DNA of 64,000 nt from Salmonirosea aquatica (GTDB lineage: Bacteria; Bacteroidota; Bacteroidia; Cytophagales; Spirosomataceae): assembly GCF_009296315.1 (NCBI RefSeq), contig NZ_WHLY01000002.1:6422501-6486500 (forward strand), written 5' to 3'. How positions within the stretch are numbered: position 1 is the stretch's first letter; every line of letters starts with the position of its first letter. The translations under genes and the position numbers were made by a program. Shown here in pieces: positions 49,595 to 56,853 of this stretch. The notes under the pieces were generated by a model. The model was not told the origin of the DNA. It did not search any database and saw only the letters and a program-made list of their open reading frames with translations.

Positions 49595-50302
49595 ATGGAA
49601 GTTAAGCTCGTAATACCGTCGCATAAGCGGTGGTACCGGGTGCGGCCGACTAGTGCGGTGTATGGAGCGGCCATGTGTATAGAATAGAGCCAGGCGGATC
49701 TGTACCTGAAATGAAATCTTGGCATTGAGATCATTTCGTATCCCAACAGCGTGATCGGGCTGACCCGGAAGTGGGACTTGTTGATCCAGGACCTGGAGGA
49801 TATGTTCACGCTCAACAATGACATCGATCATCTGCGCCGGTATACGGCGAGTCGGACGTGGCGTATGCAATAGTCCAGAAGACGGCTCATGCGGCCCGGA
49901 AGGCGTGGGCCTACATGTACAGTTTTGCGATTTCACCGAATTCGATCCAGCTGAGTGGCTACGTAACGGGTTAGGTCCATGGGGTACTCTCGGGCTTCAA
50001 ATTGTAGTACAATTGCGATATCTATTGCAACGAGGATTACTGGGTTTCGCTGCTGAATGCCTACCACCACTCTGTATGAAGAAATTTATCTCAGTAAAGA
50101 ATTAAAAATCAATTCCCTAACATCTAAGTACAATACGAAAAATGGCAATCGCGGCTCAAGGTGATCATGCAGAAATGGGACCGCTCACTCTACCGCACAA
50201 AAGACAATGAAACCAAAAGCTTTTAAGAAGCTATCGCGGGAGGACCAGAAAGCCCTACGGGAATTGCTAGCAGAACAGCCCAGCGCTATGGGTGGGGTAT
50301 AG
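49595..50302 (+). pseudogene. Decayed TET-associated-type glycosyltransferase (TAGT-like)
   Basis: From ATG 49595 the frame reads MEVKLVIPSHKRWYRVRP... and passes TAG (49685), TGA (49712) and TAG (49871), then continues in another frame with further stops. Joined, the pieces give the order IPSHKR, ESQADLYL, IISYPNSVIGLTRKW, MFTLNNDIDHLRRY, QLSGYVTG, NEDYWVSLLNAYHH, which I recognise as a GT-A-like glycosyltransferase family (TAGT-like); its usual DDDID metal motif has become NNDID. Pieces SRLKVIMQKWD and MKPKAFKKLSREDQK near 50150-50290 may be its end. Multiple stops and shifts show true decay, unlike the homopolymer shifts elsewhere. Confidence 0.6.
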
Positions 50303-50374
50303 AGAAATAGGAAAAGGGGCTACTCGGACCTACCCCTATTACAGAGTAACGACCAGAAGATGCTTTTAGAGAAC

Positions 50375-50403
50375 GGAAAGCCCGCTCATTGAGCGGGCTT
50401 TCC
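50375..50403. terminator. Perfect 14-bp palindromic hairpin near the left prophage edge
   Basis: GGAAAGCCCGCTCA-T-TGAGCGGGCTTTCC. It lies between the decayed gene and the first minus-strand prophage gene and should stop transcription of the latter. The region may contain the left attachment boundary. Confidence 0.65.
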
Positions 50404-50420
50404 AGAGCACTACTATTACA

Positions 50421-50576
50421 CTATTGCCAGAGTTCTCTGACCAATAGAATAAGCATAGTAAAATTACCTATAATCCAGAAAAGAAAAAATCCCGGCTGGT
50501 AGGCCGGGGTCAAATCAATCAACCAATCACAGTTAACTAATGCGAAGCGATGGCAAATGTACAGTACACCGAGCAT
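50421..50576 (-). CDS. Small two-helix membrane protein
   Basis: 51 residues from the ATG at 50576: MLGVLYICHRFALVNCDW, then two hydrophobic stretches (PGFFLFWIIGNFTMLILLV). The longer frame to 50675 has an unlikely cysteine-rich lead. It is the last minus-strand gene next to the repressor and could be a phage membrane protein such as a superinfection or lysis regulator. The family is not recognised, and coding status is moderate. Confidence 0.4.
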   Translation of the reverse strand: MLGVLYICHRFALVNCDWLIDLTPAYQPGFFLFWIIGNFTMLILLVRELWQ

Positions 50577-50679
50577 TACGCATAGGGTACCGGGTGCGTC
50601 GGAATGTTTTCCGGCAGGACAAGCGGATGCAGCGTAATAATTAGCAATATGTTTACAAGAATAGAAAAGACACAAAAAA

Positions 50680-50698
50680 AGCTGCCGAATGGGCAGCT
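50680..50698 (-). terminator. Terminator of the repressor transcript
   Basis: AGCTGCC / GGCAGCT arms with an A7 run on the plus strand, giving a U-tract for minus-strand transcripts. It lies 137 bp beyond the repressor stop. Confidence 0.65.
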
Positions 50699-50834
50699 AA
50701 ATTGGCTGATAACAGCGATTATGTATAAATGTGGAGAATATCGGATTGTAGTCCAATAGCCGGGTAACTCATTCTATGCCAATTTAAAAGCTAATGAAAT
50801 CTAATTTGTGCGTGTGTGAGCGCTATTTTGTGCG

Positions 50835-51203
50835 CTATTGTGTGGGCGTTTTCCCTCTGTAAATGTCCACCAGGGACGTAAGAAGGCCGTTTTCTTTTTT
50901 CAGCATAGTATTTTCTTCCAGGCATTGCGTGAGTTTGGCGGTATAGCCTGCCACGTTTTCCGCTACATAATTTCCGGAGTGGGGTAAAGCATCGGAAAAA
51001 CCAAAAAAGTACGTCATGGGTACCCCGAAAACCTCACACGCCCGCCGCAGTACAACCGTGTTTAAATCTTTCTTTTTGAAGTAGTTAGCGAAGTTATTCC
51101 TTGCTACCCCGAACTTTTCCGCCGCTTGTTCTTGGGTGTAATCCGAGCGATCAAACGCCCGCCGAAGCATAGAGCCAAAATGTACTTCGTTGCTGTTTTT
51201 CAT
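50835..51203 (-). CDS. XRE-type helix-turn-helix repressor of the prophage-like element
   Basis: 122 residues from the ATG at 51203 (the longer frame adds an AT-rich, unlikely lead). FGSMLRRAFDRSDYTQEQAAEKFGVARNNFANYF is an HTH_XRE domain, and the C-terminal part forms a coiled-coil helix (KLTQCLEENTMLKKENGLLTSLV), probably for dimerisation. It is transcribed away from the operon that starts at 51313, with 109 bp between, the layout of a lysogeny switch. A repressor role is inferred from that layout. Confidence 0.82.
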   Translation of the reverse strand: MKNSNEVHFGSMLRRAFDRSDYTQEQAAEKFGVARNNFANYFKKKDLNTVVLRRACEVFGVPMTYFFGFSDALPHSGNYVAENVAGYTAKLTQCLEENTMLKKENGLLTSLVDIYRGKTPTQ

Positions 51204-51312
51204 GGAATTGTATCGTTTAGTATTGCATTTAATGTAATTATTTTCGTAACATTGTGCTATAAAGTAGTAAAGTGCTACTAGAAAACAATACAAAAACCCA
51301 CAAACTTATTTT
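51204..51312. promoter_or_regulatory. Divergent promoter/operator region of the prophage switch
   Basis: This AT-rich spacer separates the repressor from the early operon. It contains the dyad AGTAG-N7-CTACT (51263-51279) and a nearby GTGCTA repeated at 51254 and 51272. These are candidate repressor sites; no perfect TTTG/TAnnTTTG promoter was found. Confidence 0.5.
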
Positions 51313-51591
51313 ATGGCAACTTTAAAGCAAGTGTACAGCGAAGCGCCCAATTGGGCCAAGAAAGCAGTTAAGAAAGCGCTCAAAGAGCGCCGAGGTATTA
51401 CCGATCAGGGTTTTTATCACCTGATGAATGGTAAGGGGAAATTTACCGTAGAAGATTTCCGCACGATTTACGATAGCAGTTGCATTGGGTTTCATCACGA
51501 AACCGGCTTTTTCTTCGATTACGAAGCCGCCAAGGAAAGAGACGTAACCGAGGACGCCCAAACCGCCGAGGTATTCGGGATGAAGTTATGA
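51313..51591 (+). CDS. Early prophage protein, possibly Cro-like
   Basis: 92 residues. WAKKAVKKALKERRGITDQGFYHLMNGKGKFTVEDFRTIY resembles a short helix-turn-helix arrangement, and it is the first gene divergent from the repressor, where Cro-like proteins usually sit. The C-terminal part is acidic. The family is not recognised, so Cro-like is an inference from position and weak helix pattern. It overlaps the next start by ATGA. Confidence 0.6.
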   Translation: MATLKQVYSEAPNWAKKAVKKALKERRGITDQGFYHLMNGKGKFTVEDFRTIYDSSCIGFHHETGFFFDYEAAKERDVTEDAQTAEVFGMKL

Positions 51592-51782
51592 AAATTGACA
51601 TTCCAAAAATCATTGATGAATACCTACGTCAACGTTCCCTTTTGATTGAAAAGGTCACGGCAAAACCTAATCCCTACAATCGGGAGATTGTTGTACTTAC
51701 TTCCCGCATTGATACCGTTGTAGCTGAATTAATCGATTTAGCGGAGGGTATCGAAACCGTACCAAGTGAGGACGAATCCTAA
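51588..51782 (+). CDS. Small helical hypothetical protein of the early operon
   Basis: 64 residues from the ATG at 51588, which overlaps the previous stop (ATGA), a sign of translational coupling. IPKIIDEYLRQRSLLIEK and SRIDTVVAELIDLAEGIE are likely helices. The protein is acidic at the end. I do not recognise the family. Confidence 0.6.
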   Translation: MKIDIPKIIDEYLRQRSLLIEKVTAKPNPYNREIVVLTSRIDTVVAELIDLAEGIETVPSEDES

Positions 51783-51804
51783 ATTTTTTTTGCCCTGTAA
51801 TGAC

Positions 51805-52011
51805 ATGATAAACAAGGCACTGCCACGAAGAATAAAGCAAATGCCCGCTAGTCGGGCCATGCTTTTACAGTTCGCCCTTACGGCCCGTAACCCTACGGAA
51901 TACAGCACCCGGAAGTTTTGGAGCAACTACAATTTAAAGCCTTACCGCGATGGAAGTAGAGAAAATCGATACCAACCTGACGTTGGCTTATGCCACGTAC
52001 AAAGAGCGTGA
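51805..52011 (+). CDS. Small basic hypothetical protein of the early operon
   Basis: 68 residues from the ATG at 51805: MINKALPRRIKQMPASRAMLLQF..., rich in Arg and Lys. Its 3' end overlaps the next gene by 62 bp, which weakens the case, but without it a gap would remain in a tightly packed operon. No family is recognised. Confidence 0.45.
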   Translation: MINKALPRRIKQMPASRAMLLQFALTARNPTEYSTRKFWSNYNLKPYRDGSRENRYQPDVGLCHVQRA

Positions 52012-52327
52012 ACCCAAAGCGATGAAAGCCGCTGAGGATATGGGCAACTATTTGAAGTCCCTGGAAGCCAAACGCCGCGAAGGCTTACACGTAAGCCCCG
52101 ACCGCCTACCCGGCATGATCCAGTTTTATCGGATTTGCTTTGATGATTTGATAGACTTTGCCAATGCCGCCACGGCTTTAAATGCCGTTTACGAGCAACG
52201 TTTGCAAGCCTTGAACTTTCCGACCCGCCCTAACTATGACCCCTATACGGTAGCCAATAAGCCCCCGCGCCTGAGCCTTTTAGAGTCCCAATTTTTAACC
52301 CCTGAATTATGCAGTACGAACGATTAG
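51950..52327 (+). CDS. Hypothetical helical protein of the early operon
   Basis: 125 residues. The first 90 form long helices (VEKIDTNLTLAYATYKERE, FYRICFDDLIDFANAATALNAVYEQRLQAL); the tail is proline-rich. The stop overlaps the next start by 19 bp. I do not recognise the family. Coding potential looks good from composition and packing. Confidence 0.65.
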   Translation: MEVEKIDTNLTLAYATYKEREPKAMKAAEDMGNYLKSLEAKRREGLHVSPDRLPGMIQFYRICFDDLIDFANAATALNAVYEQRLQALNFPTRPNYDPYTVANKPPRLSLLESQFLTPELCSTND

Positions 52328-52677
52328 ATTTCTCCTACAACTGGAATAATAAATTGGATTGTAAAGCATTTACAACCCTACGTTTATTGAACCCTAAACG
52401 CTACTTTATAGGAGCCAAGTTTGAAGTATTTTATAAAAACAAAACCTATGGAATATTTGAAGTTAAGAAGCTTACCCCGTTGACCCCGGAAGGTATTACG
52501 GATTTAATCGCGTATCTGGATACAGGATATAACGCGAACGAATGCCGCGACGTCCTGAGAACCATGTACAAGAATAAGCCTAATTTTAATGATAGTACCC
52601 CGCTCGCTTATTGCTTATTGGTACAGGTTGTAAAACCGGAAGTTTCCCCAAAAAATCAAGTTCCATTATTTAATTAA
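52309..52677 (+). CDS. Hypothetical protein, possibly ASCH/PUA-like
   Basis: 122 residues. FTTLRLLNPKRYFIGAKFEVFYKNKTYGIFEVKK followed by ITDLIAYLDTGYNANECRDVLRTMYK resembles ASCH-type (PUA-fold) phage proteins, in which a beta-barrel is closed by a helix of this kind; I am not certain. Such domains bind RNA or modified nucleotides. It lies in the middle of the early operon. Confidence 0.6.
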   Translation: MQYERLDFSYNWNNKLDCKAFTTLRLLNPKRYFIGAKFEVFYKNKTYGIFEVKKLTPLTPEGITDLIAYLDTGYNANECRDVLRTMYKNKPNFNDSTPLAYCLLVQVVKPEVSPKNQVPLFN

Positions 52678-52683
52678 ATGACT

Positions 52684-52932
52684 ATGGATAAGCAGAGTTT
52701 TTTAACCGAATGCGCTAAAAGATATGATCAATTTACAAAGGATGCGAAATCCCCGCCGAGCGTTTATTATTTGGCTCTTAGTAATGAATTAGGTTGCGAT
52801 ATATCCAGCAAAGGGATTCTAAGCGTGAAAGGTGTTATTCATACACGCGAATCAATGGATAATTATTTTCATAAGATTCTAACGGGAGGTTTTGAAGGTT
52901 GCTATTTTTTGCCGCCCGTATCAGATAATTAA
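52684..52932 (+). CDS. Small early protein, type A (copy 1)
   Basis: 82 residues from the ATG at 52684 (an alternative ATG lies 6 bases upstream). MDKQSFLTECAKRYDQFTK resembles the start of the gene at 53248 (MTKEEFLFKAEMLYDRYTE), suggesting paralogy. The rest is a mixed alpha/beta pattern without recognised motif. Confidence 0.55.
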   Translation: MDKQSFLTECAKRYDQFTKDAKSPPSVYYLALSNELGCDISSKGILSVKGVIHTRESMDNYFHKILTGGFEGCYFLPPVSDN

Positions 52933-52953
52933 TTCTTTCTTAACCCCTACGCT

Positions 52954-53208
52954 ATGCCTACCCCACAAACAGAGGAATTGCAAAGCCTTACCGAAAACCT
53001 GAGCCACACGAAAGGCGAAATAGAACACCTTCAAAAGATTTACAATTTGTTTGGCCAAAACCATTCATTTCTGATTGAAGGCCGTTTGTTTTCGGTCAAT
53101 GATTGCGCGCCCGGCCTTTGGCTGATTATGTCAAATTTGCAATGGAAATCATTGGAAATTGCCGGACGAATCAAAGCCCTAGAAGCGCTGCAAAGCGAAC
53201 CCGTTTAA
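52954..53208 (+). CDS. Small early protein, type B (copy 1)
   Basis: 84 residues, mostly helical (ELQSLTENLSHTKGEIEHLQKIYNLF). NHSFLIEG... and LEIAGRIKALEAL resemble parts of the gene at 53589 (EQSFIIAE... and LWKVADRIEQLDS). No known domain. Confidence 0.55.
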   Translation: MPTPQTEELQSLTENLSHTKGEIEHLQKIYNLFGQNHSFLIEGRLFSVNDCAPGLWLIMSNLQWKSLEIAGRIKALEALQSEPV

Positions 53209-53247
53209 TTTTAATTTATTTATTCACTTCTAAATTTTATTTCACTT

Positions 53248-53508
53248 ATGACAAAGGAAGAATTTTTATTTAAAGCTGAAATGCTATACGACCGCTACAC
53301 CGAAAGGCACGACAACCCCGCCACCGGTTTTGTACTCATACAGATCCATCCTGATGATTCCGTAGTTAATGCCGGGGGACTTGCTACCGTTGAGCAGTTG
53401 CAGGAATGTATTTTGTTAATGGAAGGATTTGTATTTAAGTCCATGACAGCCGTTAAAAAAGCCGCCCAGGATGGCGACCCAAAAGGGCTAATTGTTGCAA
53501 TTGCCTAA
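53248..53508 (+). CDS. Small early protein, type A (copy 2)
   Basis: 86 residues starting MTKEEFLFKAEMLYDRYTE, weakly similar to the gene at 52684. VLIQIHPDDSVVNAGGLATVEQLQECILLMEGF gives a mixed alpha/beta pattern. It is followed directly by a perfect terminator. No known domain. Confidence 0.55.
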   Translation: MTKEEFLFKAEMLYDRYTERHDNPATGFVLIQIHPDDSVVNAGGLATVEQLQECILLMEGFVFKSMTAVKKAAQDGDPKGLIVAIA

Positions 53509-53521
53509 TCCCTACCCTACC

Positions 53522-53554
53522 ACCTAAAAAGCCCCGGCCAGGGGCTTTTTAGGT
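53522..53554. terminator. Perfect 14-bp terminator, first of a repeated pair
   Basis: ACCTAAAAAGCCCC / GGGGCTTTTTAGGT around GGCCA. A near-copy, with similar downstream bases, lies at 53881 after the next gene. Confidence 0.88.
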
Positions 53555-53588
53555 TTGATTTCTACTTTTATCATTTACCGCTATCATT

Positions 53589-53870
53589 ATGGATTATTCC
53601 AATTATACTACGGTAGAGGGGCGACTAGATCAAATGGTTAACCAAGTGGGGAAAATTGGCCTACATGGTTTAGTATCATTGTTTCTTGAACAGTCCTTCA
53701 TTATTGCCGAACACGTCGAAGGCTGGAATTTTACTGAGGTAGAAAAGGCAGCCACGCGGGAGCGGGCAGTAAGTACCCTTCTAGCGAAGTCCCTGGATTT
53801 GTGGAAAGTGGCCGATAGAATCGAACAGCTTGATTCTGCCGAATTGAAAAAACAAGCCCGGACATTTTAG
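53589..53870 (+). CDS. Small early protein, type B (copy 2)
   Basis: 93 residues, helical (VEGRLDQMVNQVGKIGLHGLVSLF; VSTLLAKSLDLWKVADRIEQL). It shares an SF-I/L-I and A-x-RI-x-x-L pattern with the gene at 52954. It is enclosed by two near-identical terminators, so it should be expressed from its own promoter. No known domain. Confidence 0.58.
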   Translation: MDYSNYTTVEGRLDQMVNQVGKIGLHGLVSLFLEQSFIIAEHVEGWNFTEVEKAATRERAVSTLLAKSLDLWKVADRIEQLDSAELKKQARTF

Positions 53871-53880
53871 CCTTTTTACC

Positions 53881-53912
53881 ACCTAAAAAGCCCCCGCCAG
53901 GGCTTTTTAGGT
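53881..53912. terminator. Terminator, second of the repeated pair
   Basis: ACCTAAAAAGCCC / GGGCTTTTTAGGT around CCGCCA, followed by TTGG. It differs from the one at 53522 by a few loop bases. Confidence 0.85.
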
Positions 53913-53969
53913 TTGGTTTATCTACGTGTCGACTCTGCAACAGGTACCATAGCAACGCCCTATTTACCA

Positions 53970-54013
53970 TGTCAGAACGTCCGCAAGCGCTGACAATGTG
54001 GCATTTGTGCCGA
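53970..54013. promoter_or_regulatory. Candidate rolling-circle origin hairpins upstream of rep
   Basis: TGTCAG (53970-53975) pairs with CTGACA (53990-53995) around a 14-nt GC-rich loop, and GGCA/TGCC forms a second small hairpin right after. They end about 55 bp before the Rep start. HUH initiators nick in or next to such hairpins; no nick site can be assigned from sequence alone. Confidence 0.35.
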
Positions 54014-54069
54014 AAGTTTGAAACGTTTTACGTACCATTGCATCCCCTACGCTTTTCCTGCCTGCACCC

Positions 54070-55197
54070 ATGATTGAAAGTATAGCCCTGTTCAAGCCGC
54101 ATTCCGTGGTAGTATACCAATCCTTTGAAGGCGGACGTACCCAGGAAAACGCCGCCAGCCTGGAAAATTTGGAAAAAGGCGCAAAAGGCGACTACAACGG
54201 CTATATGTCGCCCGCCACCCGCCGACAGGTTAAAAAGTACCTGGATAATTGGTTGTTGAGTATGACCATCACCACCACCGGTAAAATAACCCGGAACAGC
54301 ATTTACCCTACCTTCATCACCTTGACCCTACCCGCCGCCCAGGCGCACGACGACAACGACATAAAACGGAATATGCTAGGGTACTTCATTACGCAGCTAA
54401 AACGCTACCACCACGTAAAAAACTACTTTTGGCGCGCCGAACCCCAACAGAATGATAACATTCATTTTCATTTGGTCGTAGACGCCTACATACACCATGC
54501 CCAGGTAAAAAAAGCCTGGAATTCGATCTTAGACCAATACGGGTACCTTGAAACCTACCGGCAGAATCTGCGCGAACACTACCGCGCCGGTTTCCAGATC
54601 AACGGCCAGGAAGCCAAACAATACATAAAACGCGAAGCCGAAAAACTCACCCGCGCCGGAAAGAAGCCGAACGAAAAAGTACTGTATTGGGCCAGCGTGA
54701 CCCAGCAGCGCCAGCGCTACGAACGCGGCCAGCGCGACAATTTTAACACCACCCAGCCGAATAGCACCGACATACACAAGTTGAAAAAATTGCGATCCAT
54801 CACCGCTTATATTTCAAAGTACCTGACCAAAGCCAATGACGTAGATAGCCAGATGAAGGAGAAAGGCCGCGACTTTATGGATAGGAAAATTAACGGTAGA
54901 ATTTGGGGCTGTTCCGATGATTTGAAAACACTTACCTACCACGCCGAAACCGTCGCCATCGAGGATTTTGATATGAGTACGACCAACGACGAAGTAAAAA
55001 ATTACCTGGATAAACTAGCCCAGGTACTAAAAGCCGAGGACGTCATAAAAGATGAAAATTTCACCGTGTACCGGCTCAATGTTGAGAATCGAAAGCTGAT
55101 GCAAGAACACGCCCCCAGCCTACACCACCGCTACCAAACCCACTACAACAACACGTTCTTACAATTATACGGAAGCCTACAAACGTCATTTACTTAA
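54070..55197 (+). CDS. HUH-superfamily rolling-circle replication initiator (Rep)
   Basis: 375 residues. Motif 1 is TFITLTLP (81-88), motif 2 is HFHLVV with the HUH pair at 132/134, and motif 3 is YISKYLTK (247-254) with two tyrosines spaced four residues apart and a Lys after each. This set defines single-strand nicking initiators of small ssDNA phages and rolling-circle plasmids; the double-Tyr spacing recalls phage Rep proteins. No helicase domain is present. It is the central replication gene of the element and favours a circular, rolling-circle genome. Confidence 0.85.
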   Translation: MIESIALFKPHSVVVYQSFEGGRTQENAASLENLEKGAKGDYNGYMSPATRRQVKKYLDNWLLSMTITTTGKITRNSIYPTFITLTLPAAQAHDDNDIKRNMLGYFITQLKRYHHVKNYFWRAEPQQNDNIHFHLVVDAYIHHAQVKKAWNSILDQYGYLETYRQNLREHYRAGFQINGQEAKQYIKREAEKLTRAGKKPNEKVLYWASVTQQRQRYERGQRDNFNTTQPNSTDIHKLKKLRSITAYISKYLTKANDVDSQMKEKGRDFMDRKINGRIWGCSDDLKTLTYHAETVAIEDFDMSTTNDEVKNYLDKLAQVLKAEDVIKDENFTVYRLNVENRKLMQEHAPSLHHRYQTHYNNTFLQLYGSLQTSFT

Positions 55198-55216
55198 CTT
55201 CCAAATTCTTACTCCT

Positions 55217-55426
55217 ATGGCTATCAAAAATTTCAAATTCAAAGAAGGGAAAAAGGTACCCTTGCTTTACCTTGGAGAAATCAAACAAGCGTTGATTTTA
55301 GAAGTTGGTGAGCGAAAAACTAAGCTATTCTTTAACGGCTCTAACTTTTTGACAGAGTTTACAAACAAGGAATTATTGAATAGATATTTAATGAAGGAGT
55401 CAAACTATTTTAAAGGCAAATTCTAA
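55217..55426 (+). CDS. Small prophage protein, member of a tandem pair (1)
   Basis: 69 residues starting MAIKNFKFKEGKKVPLLYLG. The next gene begins MAIKNLRFKKGAIIEIPLEG, and the DNA just upstream of both starts is alike (TTACTC..ATGGCTATCAA), so a duplication is clear. A small beta-barrel (SH3-like) is suggested by the strand pattern. Function unknown. Confidence 0.62.
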   Translation: MAIKNFKFKEGKKVPLLYLGEIKQALILEVGERKTKLFFNGSNFLTEFTNKELLNRYLMKESNYFKGKF

Positions 55427-55438
55427 ATCCTTACTCCA

Positions 55439-55804
55439 ATGGCTATCAAGAATTTAAGATTCAAAAAAGGGGCTATTATTGAAATTCCGTTAGAAGGCCA
55501 TTTACACACGTGGCGGAAAGTCAAGGTGTTACTTTCCATGAAAGAAAAGTGCTTTGTAGAAACTCTATTCCCTCACGAAGGGTTTGAGCGTACTACTATG
55601 ACCCATGATGAACTTTTTATCCTGTACCTGGAAGCATCAGGAGCAAAATTGAAAAGCGCCGCTATTATGGGTATCGTAGCCAGCGGGTTTTGTTTATGTT
55701 CTTCCCGAAGGAGTTCTAAATTCTATGAAGAAGTAATGTATAAGTCACTGCAATACGTTGTCAGTAAAGCGCCTTTGAACGCAGGGAAATTAACACTATC
55801 ATAA
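55439..55804 (+). CDS. Small prophage protein, member of a tandem pair (2)
   Basis: 121 residues. The first 70 resemble the previous gene; the following SAAIMGIVASGFCLCSSRR could be a short membrane segment, and the C-terminal region is helical. Function unknown. It is followed by an AT-rich gene-free stretch. Confidence 0.62.
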   Translation: MAIKNLRFKKGAIIEIPLEGHLHTWRKVKVLLSMKEKCFVETLFPHEGFERTTMTHDELFILYLEASGAKLKSAAIMGIVASGFCLCSSRRSSKFYEEVMYKSLQYVVSKAPLNAGKLTLS

Positions 55805-56002
55805 AAAATAAATAGACAAATCTTATTTATTGATTTGTTCAATAGTTGTAGTTTATTTATTTGTTTATGAAACTTGAATGCCTCTTTTAATAAAATATTT
55901 TTTATACCAATCCTTTAACAGAGTTTTAACCAATTCAAATTGTATATTTTTATTACAGGATAAAATGTAGTTTTAGGAATCGTTCACATCATCCTACGCC
56001 CC
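55805..56002. other. AT-rich gene-free stretch
   Basis: About 200 bp, very AT-rich. ACAAATC / GATTTGT (55816-55838) forms a 7-bp hairpin soon after the stop and may end the replication transcript. The rest may hold the promoter for the gene at 56003. Confidence 0.45.
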
Positions 56003-56230
56003 ATGCAAAACAGTACTGACACCGATTTACAAGCCATCCAGAACTTAGCCCGCGAAGCCGACACCATAACCCATTTAGATGAACTGTTTTGCGGGTACCT
56101 GCTTTCCCCGGCTTGCGAAGATCACGAACCCAGCCAACGGGCCAACATTTTCGAAACCTACATTTCCCTACGGGATTTCCTTTCACGGCTCACGTCCACC
56201 AAGCACAAAGCAAAAGCCCCGGCCATCTGA
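56003..56230 (+). CDS. Small acidic hypothetical protein
   Basis: 75 residues: MQNSTDTDLQAIQNLAREAD..., helical (NIFETYISLRDFLSRL), ending KHKAKAPAI. It is followed at once by a terminator shared with a convergent lipoprotein gene. No family recognised. Confidence 0.6.
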   Translation: MQNSTDTDLQAIQNLAREADTITHLDELFCGYLLSPACEDHEPSQRANIFETYISLRDFLSRLTSTKHKAKAPAI

Positions 56231-56243
56231 CCGGGGCTTTTTT
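56212..56243. terminator. Bidirectional terminator between convergent genes
   Basis: AAAAGCCCCGG / CCGGGGCTTTT around CCATCTGA, followed by more T. It overlaps the ends of the genes at 56003 and 56242. Confidence 0.88.
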
Positions 56244-56736
56244 ATTTGATCTCCGAAAATTGTAAAGCGTCCCATCGGGAAAGTACCCACTGTTCACCGT
56301 GTTTATTATAGCTTACCAGCATCCGGGCATAGAACCTTTCTCCGGTAGCCTGATCTTGTAGCGTCATGGCCAAAGTCTTTTCCTGGTAATTATCCCGTAC
56401 CTGTTCATTCTCCACTTCTACGCTTTTGTATTCCGCCAGGGAAGCAAATACCCATTGCTTTTTTACTTTCGCCAATGCGCCCTGATGCCAATAGCTGACG
56501 GACTGATTCAGTAAATCTTGTTTGATCTGATCAACCGTAATTGATTTTTTCGCCGGTACCGGGGGTTTGGCTTTTGGCCGTTCAGCCGGTTCATTCTTTT
56601 TTGTTGCAAGCTGATTTTTCAATAACTCGTTTTGCTCTTTCAAAAGCCTAATCTGTTCGGCTTCTTCGGTTGATTTTTCAGTAGAGCAAGCGGCCAGCAG
56701 CAGGAACCCAAGTAATAGCGTAGCGTATTTTTTCAT
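56242..56736 (-). CDS. Lipoprotein with coiled-coil linker, prophage cargo
   Basis: 164 residues. The lipobox is LLLAACS (Cys near 17). A coiled coil (EEAEQIRLLKEQNELLKNQL) and a proline-rich linker (RPKAKPPVPAKK) lead to a small alpha/beta domain (VSYWHQGALAKVKKQWVFAS; TGERFYARMLVSY). It is transcribed against the phage operons and flanked by terminators, typical of lysogenic cargo (morons). An envelope role such as superinfection exclusion is possible but unproved. Confidence 0.72.
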   Translation of the reverse strand: MKKYATLLLGFLLLAACSTEKSTEEAEQIRLLKEQNELLKNQLATKKNEPAERPKAKPPVPAKKSITVDQIKQDLLNQSVSYWHQGALAKVKKQWVFASLAEYKSVEVENEQVRDNYQEKTLAMTLQDQATGERFYARMLVSYNKHGEQWVLSRWDALQFSEIK

Positions 56737-56802
56737 AATGGTGTAAGCGATTGAGTGAAAGGAAAAACAAATAAAGTATTTTTCTTCAGTCAGCTACCCA
56801 AC

Positions 56803-56836
56803 AAAAAAGCCCTGACCATTTGGCCAGGGCTTTTTT
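56803..56836. terminator. Terminator after the second lipoprotein gene
   Basis: AAAAAAGCCCTG / CAGGGCTTTTTT around a 10-nt loop, between the two minus-strand lipoprotein genes. Confidence 0.88.
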
Positions 56837-56853
56837 ATGTGGGAGTAGGTACC

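Noticed and set aside
49574-49936. Minus-strand 120-codon frame as a gene
   Set aside because: It is the antisense of the decayed glycosyltransferase and has no coding character.
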